Source: Actinomadura spongiicola
GTDB lineage: Bacteria > Actinomycetota > Actinomycetes > Streptosporangiales > Streptosporangiaceae
Reading direction: 5' to 3'
Assembly (NCBI RefSeq): GCF_003432485.1
Contig: NZ_QVNQ01000011.1
Span: forward strand, 227,545 to 291,544
DNA: 64,000 nt
This document shows, piece by piece, positions 8,644-16,462 of this stretch. A program made the translations under genes and the position numbers. The notes under the pieces are model-generated. The model did not search any database. It was not told the origin of the DNA and worked only from the letters and a program-made list of their open reading frames with translations. Within the stretch, counting starts at the first letter, position 1. The number at the start of each line of letters is the position of its first letter.

Positions 8644-9408
8644 TCAGACGAGGTGGCCGAGACGGGCGGACAGCACACCCGCCCTTTCCCGCACGAGATC
8701 ACCGAGCCGGTCCCGCACGTCGTCGTCCCAGCGCGGCGACGGAACGGAGATGCTCATCGAGGCGACCAGCGCGCCCGTGTGGTCGTGGACGCCCGCCGCC
8801 ACGCAGTGCACCGCGTCGTTGGACTCGGCGTCGTCGTGGCCGAGACCGGTCTCGCGGGTCCGCGCGATCTCCTCGCGCAGCCGGTCCGGTGAGGCGATGC
8901 TGTTCGCGGTCATGGTGACGAGTTCGCGGTCGTCCGGGAAGAGTTCGTCGAGCTCCTCCGGCGGCAGCCCGGCGAGCAGCACCTTGCCGAGGCCGGTGCA
9001 GTGCGCGGGCAGGAGCCGGCCGACGGTCGAGACCATCCGCACCGGATGGGTGCTCTCGGCGCGGGCGATGTAGAGCACCTGGTCGCCTTCGAGTACCCCC
9101 ACCTGGACCGTCTCTCCGCAGGCGGCGGCCGTCTCGTCGGCGACCTCCTGGGCCTCGCGGATCAGGTCGAGGTTCTGGGCGAACACCCCGCCGAGCTGGA
9201 ACAGCCGGACCCCCAGGCGGTAGCGCGTCGGCTGGCCGGGCACCGCGACCAGGTAGTGGCGGCCGACGAGCGTGGTGAGCAGCTCGTGGACGGTGGTCCG
9301 GGGAAGCCGGAGGCGCGCGGCGATGTCGGGGGCCGACAGCGTCGGGACGTCGAGGAAGAGCTCCAGAATGTTCAGCGCCCGGCTCACCGCCGGAACCTCA
9401 CGCGCCAT
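8644..9408 (-). CDS. IclR-family transcriptional regulator of the sugar island
   Basis: 254 residues. N-terminal winged helix-turn-helix (VSRALNILELFLD, then TLSAPDIAARLRLPRTTVHELL) and C-terminal effector-binding domain (MVSTVGRLLPAHCTGLGKVLLAGL and a late GLGHDDAESNDAVHCVAAGV). The ATG at 9408 is preceded by AGAGGTGG at a good distance; the longer open frame upstream overlaps the opposite gene and is not used. The gene lies between its two likely targets, and the same GTTCGA-N4-TCGAAC repeat stands before each of them, which strongly suggests it is the local repressor. The inducer is probably a sugar acid. Confidence 0.92.
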   Translation of the reverse strand: MAREVPAVSRALNILELFLDVPTLSAPDIAARLRLPRTTVHELLTTLVGRHYLVAVPGQPTRYRLGVRLFQLGGVFAQNLDLIREAQEVADETAAACGETVQVGVLEGDQVLYIARAESTHPVRMVSTVGRLLPAHCTGLGKVLLAGLPPEELDELFPDDRELVTMTANSIASPDRLREEIARTRETGLGHDDAESNDAVHCVAAGVHDHTGALVASMSISVPSPRWDDDVRDRLGDLVRERAGVLSARLGHLV

Positions 9409-9452
9409 GGTCCACCTCTTCTTTGTGCCGCAGGGACGGGACGGGGGCGGCG

Positions 9453-9482
9453 TTGACACCCCACACGGACAGAGATTATCGT
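9453..9482 (+). promoter_or_regulatory. Candidate promoter of the rightward pair
   Basis: TTGACA at 9453-9458, 18 bases, TATCGT at 9477-9482. The operator repeat follows at 9505-9520, so a bound regulator would block transcription. Confidence 0.5.
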
Positions 9483-9504
9483 CCGGCACAGGATATCGGA
9501 CATT

Positions 9505-9520
9505 GTTCGAAATATCGAAC
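9505..9520. promoter_or_regulatory. IclR-type operator copy B
   Basis: Perfect inverted repeat GTTCGA-AATA-TCGAAC, same arms and spacing as copy A at 8572-8587. It ends three bases before the ribosome site GGAGG (9523-9527) of the 9532 gene. Confidence 0.78.
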
Positions 9521-9531
9521 TCGGAGGCAGG

Positions 9532-10482
9532 ATGAGCGATCTTCCCGGCGAGGCCGCGCTTCGGGACCTCGGACTCCCGGCCCGCGGGGAGGGCCCCGCG
9601 GGCTCCACGGCGCGGTTCCCCGACTCCGGTTCCTGGCGGACGGAGATACCTTCCGTCGAAGGGCCCGCCGTCCTCCAGGGAGTGCTGGCCGAGATCGAGC
9701 GCCTCGACGTGCCGGTGCACCGGGTCAGCCAGGGCAGCGGGGTGTGGATGCTCACCGACGCGGAGATCACCGAGATGGTGGGCGCCTGCGCGGAGCGCGG
9801 CATCGAACTCTGCCTGTTCCTCGGCCCCCGCGGCACCTGGGACATCGGCGGCTCGGTGCGCTCGGACTCGGGCGGCGCCGGGCTGCGGGCGCGCGGCCGT
9901 GACCAGCTCGCCCAGTGCGTCGCCGAGGCCGAGCGCGCGGCGGCGCTGGGCGTGCGGTGCCTGCTGGTGGCCGACGAGGGCGTGCTGTGGACCCTGCACC
10001 AGATGCGCGCGGGCGGACGGCTGCCCGCCGACACCACCTTCAAGGTCTCCGCGCTGGTCGGGCCGGTCAACCCGATCGCCTACGGCATCTGGGAGGGCCT
10101 CGGCGCCGACTCCATCAACGTGCCGAGCGACCTCACCCTGCACCAGCTCGCCGAGATCCGGCAGGTCAGCGCCTGCCCCGTGGACTTCTACATCGAGGCC
10201 CCCGACGACCTCGGCGGATTCGTCCGGCTGTACGAGGCGGCCGAACTCGTCCGGTGCGGCGCGCCCATCTACCTGAAGTTCGGGTTGCGCAACGCCGCGT
10301 CCGTCTACCCGGTGGGACGACATCTGCGGGACGTCGCCGTGGCGAGCGGACGGGAACGCGTCCGGCGCGGCCGGCTCGTGCTCGACCTGCTCCAACGCTA
10401 CGGAGCCGACGCCGCCATGTCCCCCCTCGGCAGCCGGGAGCCGGGGAACCTGGTCAGGTTCCCGGTCCCCGTCACGGTATGA
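9532..10482 (+). CDS. Barrel-like protein of unknown function in the sugar island (U32-peptidase-like?)
   Basis: 316 residues. I do not recognise a firm family. After a 45-residue N-terminus the sequence shows repeated strand-helix units (LDVPVHRVSQG, ACAERGIELCLFLGPRG, LGVRCLLVADEG, TTFKVSALVGPVNPIAYG, LGADSINVPSDLTLHQLAEI, CPVDFYIEAPDDLGG), consistent with a TIM barrel. The overall look recalls proteins annotated as U32-peptidase-like or TIM-barrel in sugar operons. The stop overlaps the start of the SMP-30 lactonase (ATGA), and an IclR operator lies just upstream, so it is coregulated with the catabolic operon. An aldolase or isomerase role is possible but not shown. Confidence 0.8.
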   Translation: MSDLPGEAALRDLGLPARGEGPAGSTARFPDSGSWRTEIPSVEGPAVLQGVLAEIERLDVPVHRVSQGSGVWMLTDAEITEMVGACAERGIELCLFLGPRGTWDIGGSVRSDSGGAGLRARGRDQLAQCVAEAERAAALGVRCLLVADEGVLWTLHQMRAGGRLPADTTFKVSALVGPVNPIAYGIWEGLGADSINVPSDLTLHQLAEIRQVSACPVDFYIEAPDDLGGFVRLYEAAELVRCGAPIYLKFGLRNAASVYPVGRHLRDVAVASGRERVRRGRLVLDLLQRYGADAAMSPLGSREPGNLVRFPVPVTV

Positions 10483-11288
10483 AGGCCGAGATCGCCTGGC
10501 GGGGACCGGCGCGGCTCGGCGAAGGCCCCACCTGGGACCCCGCCGCCGGGCACCTTCTCTGGGTCGACATCCTCGCCCGCGAGGTCCACGCCTACGGGCC
10601 GTCCTCCGGGGCCGACCGCGTCCTGCTGCGTACCGGCCAGCACGTCGGCGCGGCCAAACCCCGCGCCGCCGGCGGCCATGTGGTCAACCTCCGCGACGGA
10701 ATCGGGGCCTACGACGCGGACGGCGGCTTCACATGGCTCGCCGACCTCCGCGCCGACGGCCGCCGCGGAAACGACGCGGCCGTCGACCCGCACGGCGCGC
10801 TCTGGGCGGGCACCATGCGCTACGACGAGGCGCCCGGCGGAGGAAGCCTCTACCGACTGGGCCCCGACCACCGCCTCCATACCGTGCTCGCCGGGGTGAC
10901 GGTGAGCAACGGCATCGCCTGGAGTCCCGACGGCCACCGGATGTACTACGCCGACACCCCCACCCGCCGGATCGACGTGTTCGACCTCGACGACTCCGGC
11001 CTGCCGACAGACCGCCATACCTTCACCTCCGTGACCGGCCTGCCGGACGGCCTGACCGTCGACACCGACGGCTGCGTCTGGACCGCGATCTGGGAGGGAG
11101 GAGCCGTCCACCGCTACACCCCGGACGGCGGGCTCGACCTCGTCATCGATCTCCCTGTCCCCCTCACCACCGCCTGCGCCTTCGGCGGCCCGAACCTCCA
11201 CGACCTCTACATCACCAGCGCGGACGGCCCCCTCTTCGTCGTCCCCGACGCGGGCCAAGGCCTACCCCCCACCCCCTTCGCCGGCTAA
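10479..11288 (+). CDS. SMP-30/gluconolactonase-family sugar lactonase
   Basis: 269 residues, six-bladed propeller hydrolase opening sugar-1,4- or 1,5-lactones. The metal ligands are visible: E15 in RLGEGPTWD, an Asn in GNDAAVDPHGALWAG, the Asn of VSNGIAWSPDG and the Asp of LPDGLTVDTDG. The ATG at 10479 overlaps the previous stop (ATGA). It converges on the MFS gene so tightly that the two stop codons overlap by three bases (11286-11288 and 11285-11287). Opening the lactone formed by a sugar dehydrogenase would feed the semialdehyde dehydrogenase branch of the island. Confidence 0.9.
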   Translation: MKAEIAWRGPARLGEGPTWDPAAGHLLWVDILAREVHAYGPSSGADRVLLRTGQHVGAAKPRAAGGHVVNLRDGIGAYDADGGFTWLADLRADGRRGNDAAVDPHGALWAGTMRYDEAPGGGSLYRLGPDHRLHTVLAGVTVSNGIAWSPDGHRMYYADTPTRRIDVFDLDDSGLPTDRHTFTSVTGLPDGLTVDTDGCVWTAIWEGGAVHRYTPDGGLDLVIDLPVPLTTACAFGGPNLHDLYITSADGPLFVVPDAGQGLPPTPFAG

Positions 11289-12520
11289 GGAGCCACGGTC
11301 CCCCTGCGGGGCGGCGTGGTGCCGGTGGCGGCGAGGGCGGCCAGGGCGGCGGCCGCGGTGAGGGCGAGGAACATGTTCGGGTAGCCGCCCAGCGCGGTCG
11401 CAAGGGCGGCTCCGGCGAAGGGGGCGATGGCGGTGGCGATGGTGACGGGGGCGGCGAGGATGCCGGAGAGGAAGCCGTAGGCGGCGGTGCCCCAGCGGTC
11501 TGAGATGGCGGTGGCCTGGAGGAGTGTGGCTATGCCGCGGGTCGTCCCGGCGAGGAACGCCACCGCGATCAGTAGGGCGATCGGGCCGGGGACGAGGGCG
11601 AGGGCGGCGGTGGTGGCGGCCGACAGGGCCAGGATCGAGACGGTGCGGGCGCGGACGCCGGTGCGGCGGGCCAGGGTGCGGTAGCCGAGGCGTCCGGTGA
11701 CCTGGCCGACGCCGCCGAGGCCGAGCGCCCAGGCCGCGACGCTGGGATCCGCTCCGCGGGAGACGAGCAGCGGGATCAGGTTGACCACCACCGCGAACGC
11801 CGTGAAGGCCGACAGGGTCATCGCGGCGGTGAGCAGTAGAAACGGCCTGCTGCGTACCGTGCCCCACACGACGGCGCGGTTCGTGGGGTGGGTTTGGACG
11901 GCCCGGTTCGACGGGCCGTCATGTGGTGACGGCCATGGGCGGCGCAGAGCCAGCCAGTGCAGCGGGATGGTCAGTACGGCCAGCACGGCGGCCAGTGCCA
12001 GGTAGGTGCCGCGCCAGGACAGGTGGGACGCGAGCGCGTCGGTGAGCGGCGCGAACACCGTGCTGGCCAGCCCCGCGATCAGGGTGAGGGTGGTCAGCGC
12101 GGTGACGTGCCGGGGTGCGTAGTAGCGGGTGAGCACCGCGAAGGCCGGTTGGTAAAGGACGGCGGACATCGCCATTCCGGCGACGAGCCAGCAGGCGGTG
12201 AACCACCACAGGTTCGGCGCCGCCGCGAGTCCCGAGAGGGCCAGCACGGCCAGGATCGAGCCGCCGGTCATCAGGGTGCGCGGGCCGTGGCGGTCCAGGG
12301 CACGGCCGACCGGGATGCCGCCGAGTGCGGCGACGATCAGGGCGGCGGAGAACGCGGCGGTGATCGCGCCGGTGGACCAGCCGGTGTCGCGGGTGATGGT
12401 CGGCGCCAGGACGGGGAAGGCGTAGTACAGCACGCCCCAACTAGTGATCTCTGTGACGGACAACGCGGCCAGCGGGCTGTTCATCGCGCGCCGCGCGTGG
12501 CCGCCCGCCGCGTCAGGCAT
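11285..12520 (-). CDS. MFS transporter in the arsenic-type cluster
   Basis: 411 residues with about twelve membrane helices. The MFS loop-2/3 motif is GGIPVGRALDRHGPRTLMTGG. The first helix begins SVTEITSWGVLYYAFPVLAPTI. The ATG at 12520 lies eight bases inside the end of the flavoprotein gene, showing coupling. A later ATG at 12484 (MNSPLAAL) is an alternative. Being cotranscribed with a Cys-rich flavoprotein next to an As(III)-type ArsR suggests export of an arsenical or its oxidised product, but the family itself does not define the substrate. Confidence 0.88.
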   Translation of the reverse strand: MPDAAGGHARRAMNSPLAALSVTEITSWGVLYYAFPVLAPTITRDTGWSTGAITAAFSAALIVAALGGIPVGRALDRHGPRTLMTGGSILAVLALSGLAAAPNLWWFTACWLVAGMAMSAVLYQPAFAVLTRYYAPRHVTALTTLTLIAGLASTVFAPLTDALASHLSWRGTYLALAAVLAVLTIPLHWLALRRPWPSPHDGPSNRAVQTHPTNRAVVWGTVRSRPFLLLTAAMTLSAFTAFAVVVNLIPLLVSRGADPSVAAWALGLGGVGQVTGRLGYRTLARRTGVRARTVSILALSAATTAALALVPGPIALLIAVAFLAGTTRGIATLLQATAISDRWGTAAYGFLSGILAAPVTIATAIAPFAGAALATALGGYPNMFLALTAAAALAALAATGTTPPRRGTVAP

Positions 12521-14075
12521 CGGCGGGTTCGGCCTCACCCGAGTAGCCGTGCTCGATCCCGGTCGAGAATCCGAGTCCGGTCGGTGCACCAGTACTGATG
12601 CTTATCGGCTCGGCGGCCGACGGTGTCGAGCAGGACGTCCCGCATCCACCGTCCTGTGCGGTGGGTCGGTCTTCGGTGACCAGGTCGGTGGAGCAGACGC
12701 CGGTCTCGGGTAGGTCGAGTTGGACGGTGTCGGCCGCGTCCCGGTCCCCGGCGAGCGCGGCGACGATGGAGCGGACCTGTTCGTAGCCGGTGGCCAGGAG
12801 GAAGGTGGGGGCGCGTCCGTAGCTCTTCATTCCGGCCAGGTAGAAGCCGGGTTCGGGGTGGGCGAGGTCGCGTTCGCCGTGTGGCGGGACGGTTCCGCAC
12901 GAGTGGAAGTTCGGGTCGATCAGCGGGGCCAGCTTGGTCGGGGCCTGGGTGGCGGGATCGAGGTCGAGCCGAACTTCGCGCAGTATGTCCAGGTCGGGGC
13001 GGAAGCCGGTGGCCGCGACCACGGTGTCGGCGGTGATGACGCGGTCGCCGTCCTCGGTGGTGCCGGTGACCTGGACGGCTCCGTCACCGGTGGTGAAGCG
13101 GGTGATGGTGAAGCCGCGGATCAGGTCGATCTCGTTGTTCTCCACGGCGTTCTTCAATCGGGTGCCGAGTGCGCCGCGGGCGGGCAGGCCGTCGGCGTCG
13201 CCGCCGCCGTACAGGCGGGCGACCGACGACCCGCGCACCGCCCAGGTGATGCGCGTGCCGGGCGCCGTCCTGGCGAGTTCGGCCAGGTCGAGAAGGGTGT
13301 TGGCGGCCGAGTGGCCCATGCCGACGACCAGGGTGTGACGTCCGGTGAAACGGTCGCGGTCGCGGCCCAGGACGTCCGGCAGCGGCCCGGTCAGACGCGC
13401 GGCGGCCTCTTCCTCACCGGGCGCGGGCAGGCCGGAGTGTCCGAGGGGGTTGCCGTGGCCCCACGTTCCGGACGCGTCGATGACCGCGCGGGCGGGCAGG
13501 TCGGTGACGGTGCCGTCCGGGCCGACGGTTCGCACGAGCAGCGGGCGCTCGTCGCGGCCCAGGGTGCGGGTGACGTCCATGCCTTGTCGGGACACGGCGA
13601 CCATGCGGGTTCGCGTGTGGATTCGTCCGGCCAACTCGGGGACGCGGGCCAGCGGTGTCAGGTAGTCGCGGACGAGCTCGGCCCCGGTGGGCAGCGTGTC
13701 GGGGGCGGGTGGCGTCCAGCCGGTCGGCTCCAGCAGGCGCCGGGCGGCGGCGTCGGTGTCGTAGCGCCATGGGGAGAACAGCCGGACGTGTCCCCATTCG
13801 GAGATCGCCGCCCCGACCGCGTCCCCGGCTTCGAGGACGACGAAGTCCAGCCCTCGCTCGGCCAGATGCGCCGCCGCGGCCAGCCCCACCGGCCCGGCTC
13901 CGACGACCACCACCGGAAGCCCCGCCTGCTCGGTGTCGTCGACGCATCCGCATCCGGCGGCCTTCTTGGCCTCGGTCACGGTGACCGTCGGATCCAGAGA
14001 CCGTTCGGTGCCGGTACAGCAACCGCCGACTCCGCAGCAGGCGCTCTCCACCTGAGACTGGTTCACCTCGGCCAT
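12513..14075 (-). CDS. Flavoprotein monooxygenase/reductase with Cys-rich ends, arsenic-linked
   Basis: 520 residues. The central FAD/NAD(P)-binding core has GAGPVG (59-64), a second nucleotide motif VVGMGHSAANTLLDL and the ATGFRPD signature. Unusually, the core is flanked by cysteine clusters: ESACCGVGGCC and GCGC in the first 45 residues, then VCSTD and GCGTSC near the C-terminus, well placed to bind a soft metalloid. The start at 14075 has the ribosome site GGGAGAGG. It is divergent from an ArsR gene and coupled to an MFS transporter. ArsO-type monooxygenases in actinomycete arsenic islands are the nearest known context; the exact reaction is unknown. Confidence 0.85.
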   Translation of the reverse strand: MAEVNQSQVESACCGVGGCCTGTERSLDPTVTVTEAKKAAGCGCVDDTEQAGLPVVVVGAGPVGLAAAAHLAERGLDFVVLEAGDAVGAAISEWGHVRLFSPWRYDTDAAARRLLEPTGWTPPAPDTLPTGAELVRDYLTPLARVPELAGRIHTRTRMVAVSRQGMDVTRTLGRDERPLLVRTVGPDGTVTDLPARAVIDASGTWGHGNPLGHSGLPAPGEEEAAARLTGPLPDVLGRDRDRFTGRHTLVVGMGHSAANTLLDLAELARTAPGTRITWAVRGSSVARLYGGGDADGLPARGALGTRLKNAVENNEIDLIRGFTITRFTTGDGAVQVTGTTEDGDRVITADTVVAATGFRPDLDILREVRLDLDPATQAPTKLAPLIDPNFHSCGTVPPHGERDLAHPEPGFYLAGMKSYGRAPTFLLATGYEQVRSIVAALAGDRDAADTVQLDLPETGVCSTDLVTEDRPTAQDGGCGTSCSTPSAAEPISISTGAPTGLGFSTGIEHGYSGEAEPADA

Positions 14076-14120
14076 GGACCTCTCCCTTGCTTCGATGCTC
14101 TTCTAATCAGGCGCCAGTTT

Positions 14121-14153
14121 GCATCTTACATAGATGGATGTCAAATTAGATGC
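14121..14153. promoter_or_regulatory. Candidate ArsR operator/promoter between divergent genes
   Basis: Outer arms GCATCT (14121-14126) and AGATGC (14148-14153) are complementary, and a nested repeat CATCT-TACAT-AGATG occupies 14122-14136. A possible rightward promoter is TTGCAT (14119-14124), 18 bases, AAATTA (14143-14148). That would start transcription at the ArsR ATG itself, which has no Shine-Dalgarno sequence. Confidence 0.5.
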
Positions 14154-14528
14154 ATGTCTAAGTTGCTGGAGTTGGAAGACGTCACCACCTCGGTGTGCTG
14201 CGAACCGCTGAGCGAGGCCGACTTGAGCGAGGCGGAGGCCGTCGAACTCGCCGGGGTGTTCAAGGCCCTGGCCGACCCCATCCGGCTCCGACTGCTGAAC
14301 ATGATCGCCTCGGCCGAGAGCGGGGAGGCGTGCGTGTGCGACCTGACCGTCCCGTTCGACCTGACCGCACCGACGATCTCTCACCACCTGAAAGTGCTGC
14401 GCCAGGCCGGATTGATCGACGGTGAACGACGCGGGACCTGGGTGTACTACCGGGTGATCCCCGAGCGAGTGACCCGGCTGGCGGGCCTGTTCACGCTGCC
14501 CGACCCCGCCTCGGCCGGTGCGCCTTGA
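14154..14528 (+). CDS. arsR: ArsR-family As(III)/Sb(III)-type repressor
   Basis: 124 residues. Winged helix with LAGVFKALADPIRLRLLNMI and recognition helix TAPTISHHLKVLRQAGLI. Two cysteine pairs are present: C15-C16 near the N-terminus and C60-C62 in the ACVCDL segment of the alpha-3 region. The CVC pair is the classic arsenite site, and an N-terminal CC pair is also used in Corynebacterium-type ArsR proteins, so this repressor appears to have both elements. The ATG at 14154 has no clear ribosome site and may be translated from a leaderless message. It likely represses itself and the divergent flavoprotein-MFS unit. Confidence 0.9.
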   Translation: MSKLLELEDVTTSVCCEPLSEADLSEAEAVELAGVFKALADPIRLRLLNMIASAESGEACVCDLTVPFDLTAPTISHHLKVLRQAGLIDGERRGTWVYYRVIPERVTRLAGLFTLPDPASAGAP

Positions 14529-15564
14529 GCAGATGATCGAGGACGTGTCGGGCGTCCGCGCCGACACCGCGCAGCGTCGCGGACGCGAAGCAGCGCTGCC
14601 ACTCCAACCCCACATAACCCAGCCCCGGATGAGTGGCCGAGACACCGTGACGATGCTTGGGCTGTCCGTGTTCGTCGAGTGCGCCCAACTCGGTCAGGTA
14701 CTCGACGCCGGGCCGGAATCCGGTGGCCAGCAGGAGCACGTCGATGTGTTCGCGCGTGCCGTCCTGCCACACCACGTCGTCACCGTCCAGGCGGGTGAAC
14801 ATGGGCCGCCGGTCGGGATTACCGGTGGCGATCCGCGCCCGGTAGGTGCCGGTGTCCAACACCGGTGTGCCCTTCCCGCCGGTGAGTAGCCGGCGCGCCC
14901 GACCGGCGGTGTCCAGGCCGGTGCGTTGCAGCCAGATGTGCATGTCCACGCCGAGCAGCCGTTGGGGCATGAACCGCAGCGGATGCCGGGTGGCCAGTGT
15001 GACGCGGGCCTGCCCGCTCAGCTCGATGCCGATCTGCACAGCCGAGTTCCCGCCGCCGACGATCACGATCCGCCTGCCCGCGAAGTCCTCCGGTCGCCGG
15101 TAGTCCGAGGAATGCAGGACGATGCCGGAGAACGTTTCCAGTCCTGGTGGTTCGGGACGGTACGGACGGCCGAACGCGCCCGTCGCGGCGATCACGATCG
15201 GCGCGCTGAAGCTCTGCCCGTCCTCTACGACCTCGAATCGCCGCCCGGTGGAGTCGGCGGCGACCTTCACCACGCGATGTCCGGTGCGAATGTCGGCGTC
15301 GAGGCGCTCGGCATAGCCGGTCAGGTAGGTGATGACCTCGTCCCGCGTGGGATAGCCGTCCGGGTCGCCGGGAAATCGAGCCCCGGGCAGTGCGCTGCGG
15401 CGGGCCGGGGAGAACAGCGTGAGGCTGGCGTAGTAGTGCGGCCACGACCCGGCGGTGGACCGCGAGGCTTCCAACAGCACCGGCGCCAGGCCGAGCGCAC
15501 GGGCTACGTGGGCGGTGGCCAACCCGGCCTGACCACCTCCGATGATGACGATGTCGGCATCCAT
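14491..15564 (-). CDS. ArsO-like flavin-dependent monooxygenase
   Basis: 357 residues from the ATG at 15564; a start four codons earlier (15576) is possible. Motifs: FAD-binding GGGQAG (9-14), NADPH-binding VIVGGGNSAVQIG and LLATGFRPG. It resembles the small flavin monooxygenases (ArsO) found in actinomycete arsenic islands and the broader class of YpiR/CzcO-like flavoproteins. The 3' end overlaps the converging ArsR end by 38 bases. It is divergent from a second ArsR gene with a clean inverted repeat between them, so it is likely metalloid-induced. The chemical step is not established for this family here. Confidence 0.85.
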   Translation of the reverse strand: MDADIVIIGGGQAGLATAHVARALGLAPVLLEASRSTAGSWPHYYASLTLFSPARRSALPGARFPGDPDGYPTRDEVITYLTGYAERLDADIRTGHRVVKVAADSTGRRFEVVEDGQSFSAPIVIAATGAFGRPYRPEPPGLETFSGIVLHSSDYRRPEDFAGRRIVIVGGGNSAVQIGIELSGQARVTLATRHPLRFMPQRLLGVDMHIWLQRTGLDTAGRARRLLTGGKGTPVLDTGTYRARIATGNPDRRPMFTRLDGDDVVWQDGTREHIDVLLLATGFRPGVEYLTELGALDEHGQPKHRHGVSATHPGLGYVGLEWQRCFASATLRGVGADARHVLDHLLKAHRPRRGRAA

Positions 15565-15585
15565 GAGCGCCAACATATTTTCATT

Positions 15586-15607
15586 TCGTTAAATGTCAAT
15601 ATAACGA
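15586..15607. promoter_or_regulatory. ArsR-type operator overlapping a divergent promoter
   Basis: Inverted repeat TCGTTA-N10-TAACGA in an AT-rich gap. A rightward promoter, TGTCAA (15594-15599), 17 bases, TAGGAT (15617-15622), overlaps it, so binding of the downstream ArsR would block transcription. Confidence 0.65.
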
Positions 15608-15646
15608 TGGGTGCGCTAGGATCCCGGGCAGAGGACGGGAGGTGGC

Positions 15647-15988
15647 GTGAGCGAACCGGTGGCGAGCACACTCGGCTGCGGCGCCGACGGCGCCGTCCGG
15701 CTCGGCCCGCAGGCACGCGAGTTCCTCAAAGCCCTCGCCAGCGAGCAGCGCCAACAGATGCTGGAGCTGTTCACCGGCGGGACCGAACTCACCGTGGGCA
15801 CCGTCGCCGAACGGCTGGGCATCGCCCAACCGACCGCCTCCCAGCAACTCGCGCTTTTGCGTCGCGGCGGCCTGCTCACGTCCCGCAAACACGGCAAGCA
15901 GGTCTTCTACCGCGTCGACGTCGCCGCCGTGGAGCAGTCGCTCACCGAGTTGCAGACCTACCTGCGCACCTGCTGCCCACCGCCTTAA
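15647..15988 (+). CDS. ArsR-family metal-sensing repressor
   Basis: 113 residues starting with GTG behind GGGAGGTGG. Winged helix: REFLKALASEQRQQMLELF, then TVAERLGIAQPTASQQLALLRRGGLL. It lacks the CVC pair of its neighbour at 14154. Its cysteines are C11 near the N-terminus and C109-C110 at the extreme C-terminus (TCCPPP), a different metal-site geometry, so the two repressors probably sense by different routes. It is divergent from the ArsO-like gene, with a shared operator. Confidence 0.88.
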   Translation: MSEPVASTLGCGADGAVRLGPQAREFLKALASEQRQQMLELFTGGTELTVGTVAERLGIAQPTASQQLALLRRGGLLTSRKHGKQVFYRVDVAAVEQSLTELQTYLRTCCPPP

Positions 15989-16462
15989 CGGATCCCCCTG
16001 GCCAGGCTCCTGACGACGGAGGCGAAGGCGGCGACGGAATCGTTGATGCAGATCGCCCGGCCAGGCCGGCTTCACCCTCCGTCGAGGCAATGGGAACCGC
16101 TCGTGTGCCGGGTGCTTGTCACCAGGTCACGGGGAGTTCGTGGAGGCCCTGCATGGTGCCGCCGCGTCACCGGCTGAGCCACGCCCGATCAGAGCGAGCG
16201 CCACGGCGAGGAGTACCGGCGCGACCGCCGTCTTGAGCACCTTCCGCTTGGCACCGACGTCGCTGTGACGTCCGGATGGCCCTTGTTTCGCGGTCCTGGA
16301 GCTGTGCGGCAGGACCAACCGGTGGAGGGGCCGGACGCCGGTTCCGGTTCCGTGGTGGTGTCTGGGTGCGTGCACACGGGAAATGAAGCCTGGAGCGCTG
16401 TGGACGTCACAAATCGGTGCCGTCGCCCCGTCCAAGGGGACGACACAGAACAGGAGCCGATC
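15989..16462. other. Gene-free stretch between ArsR and the epimerase-like gene
   Basis: 474 bases with no convincing intact gene. The only recognisable item is a short cytochrome P450-like C-terminal tail on the minus strand at 16119-16163. The rest looks like gene debris, and no clear promoter or terminator was found apart from the AGGAG ribosome site of the next gene. Confidence 0.5.
16119..16163 (-). pseudogene. Remnant of a cytochrome P450 C-terminus
   Basis: On the minus strand the frame reads GGTMQGLHELPVTW followed by a stop at 16121-16119. That resembles the invariable end of actinobacterial P450s (RGLxxLPVxW). A stop codon lies immediately upstream in the same frame and no heme-Cys region is present, so only the tail survives. 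Confidence 0.45.

Noticed and set aside
12720..14528. Long plus-strand frame fused to the arsR reading frame
   Set aside because: The upstream part is antisense to the flavoprotein; only the portion from 14154 carries the ArsR fold, beginning at an ATG in a regulatory gap.
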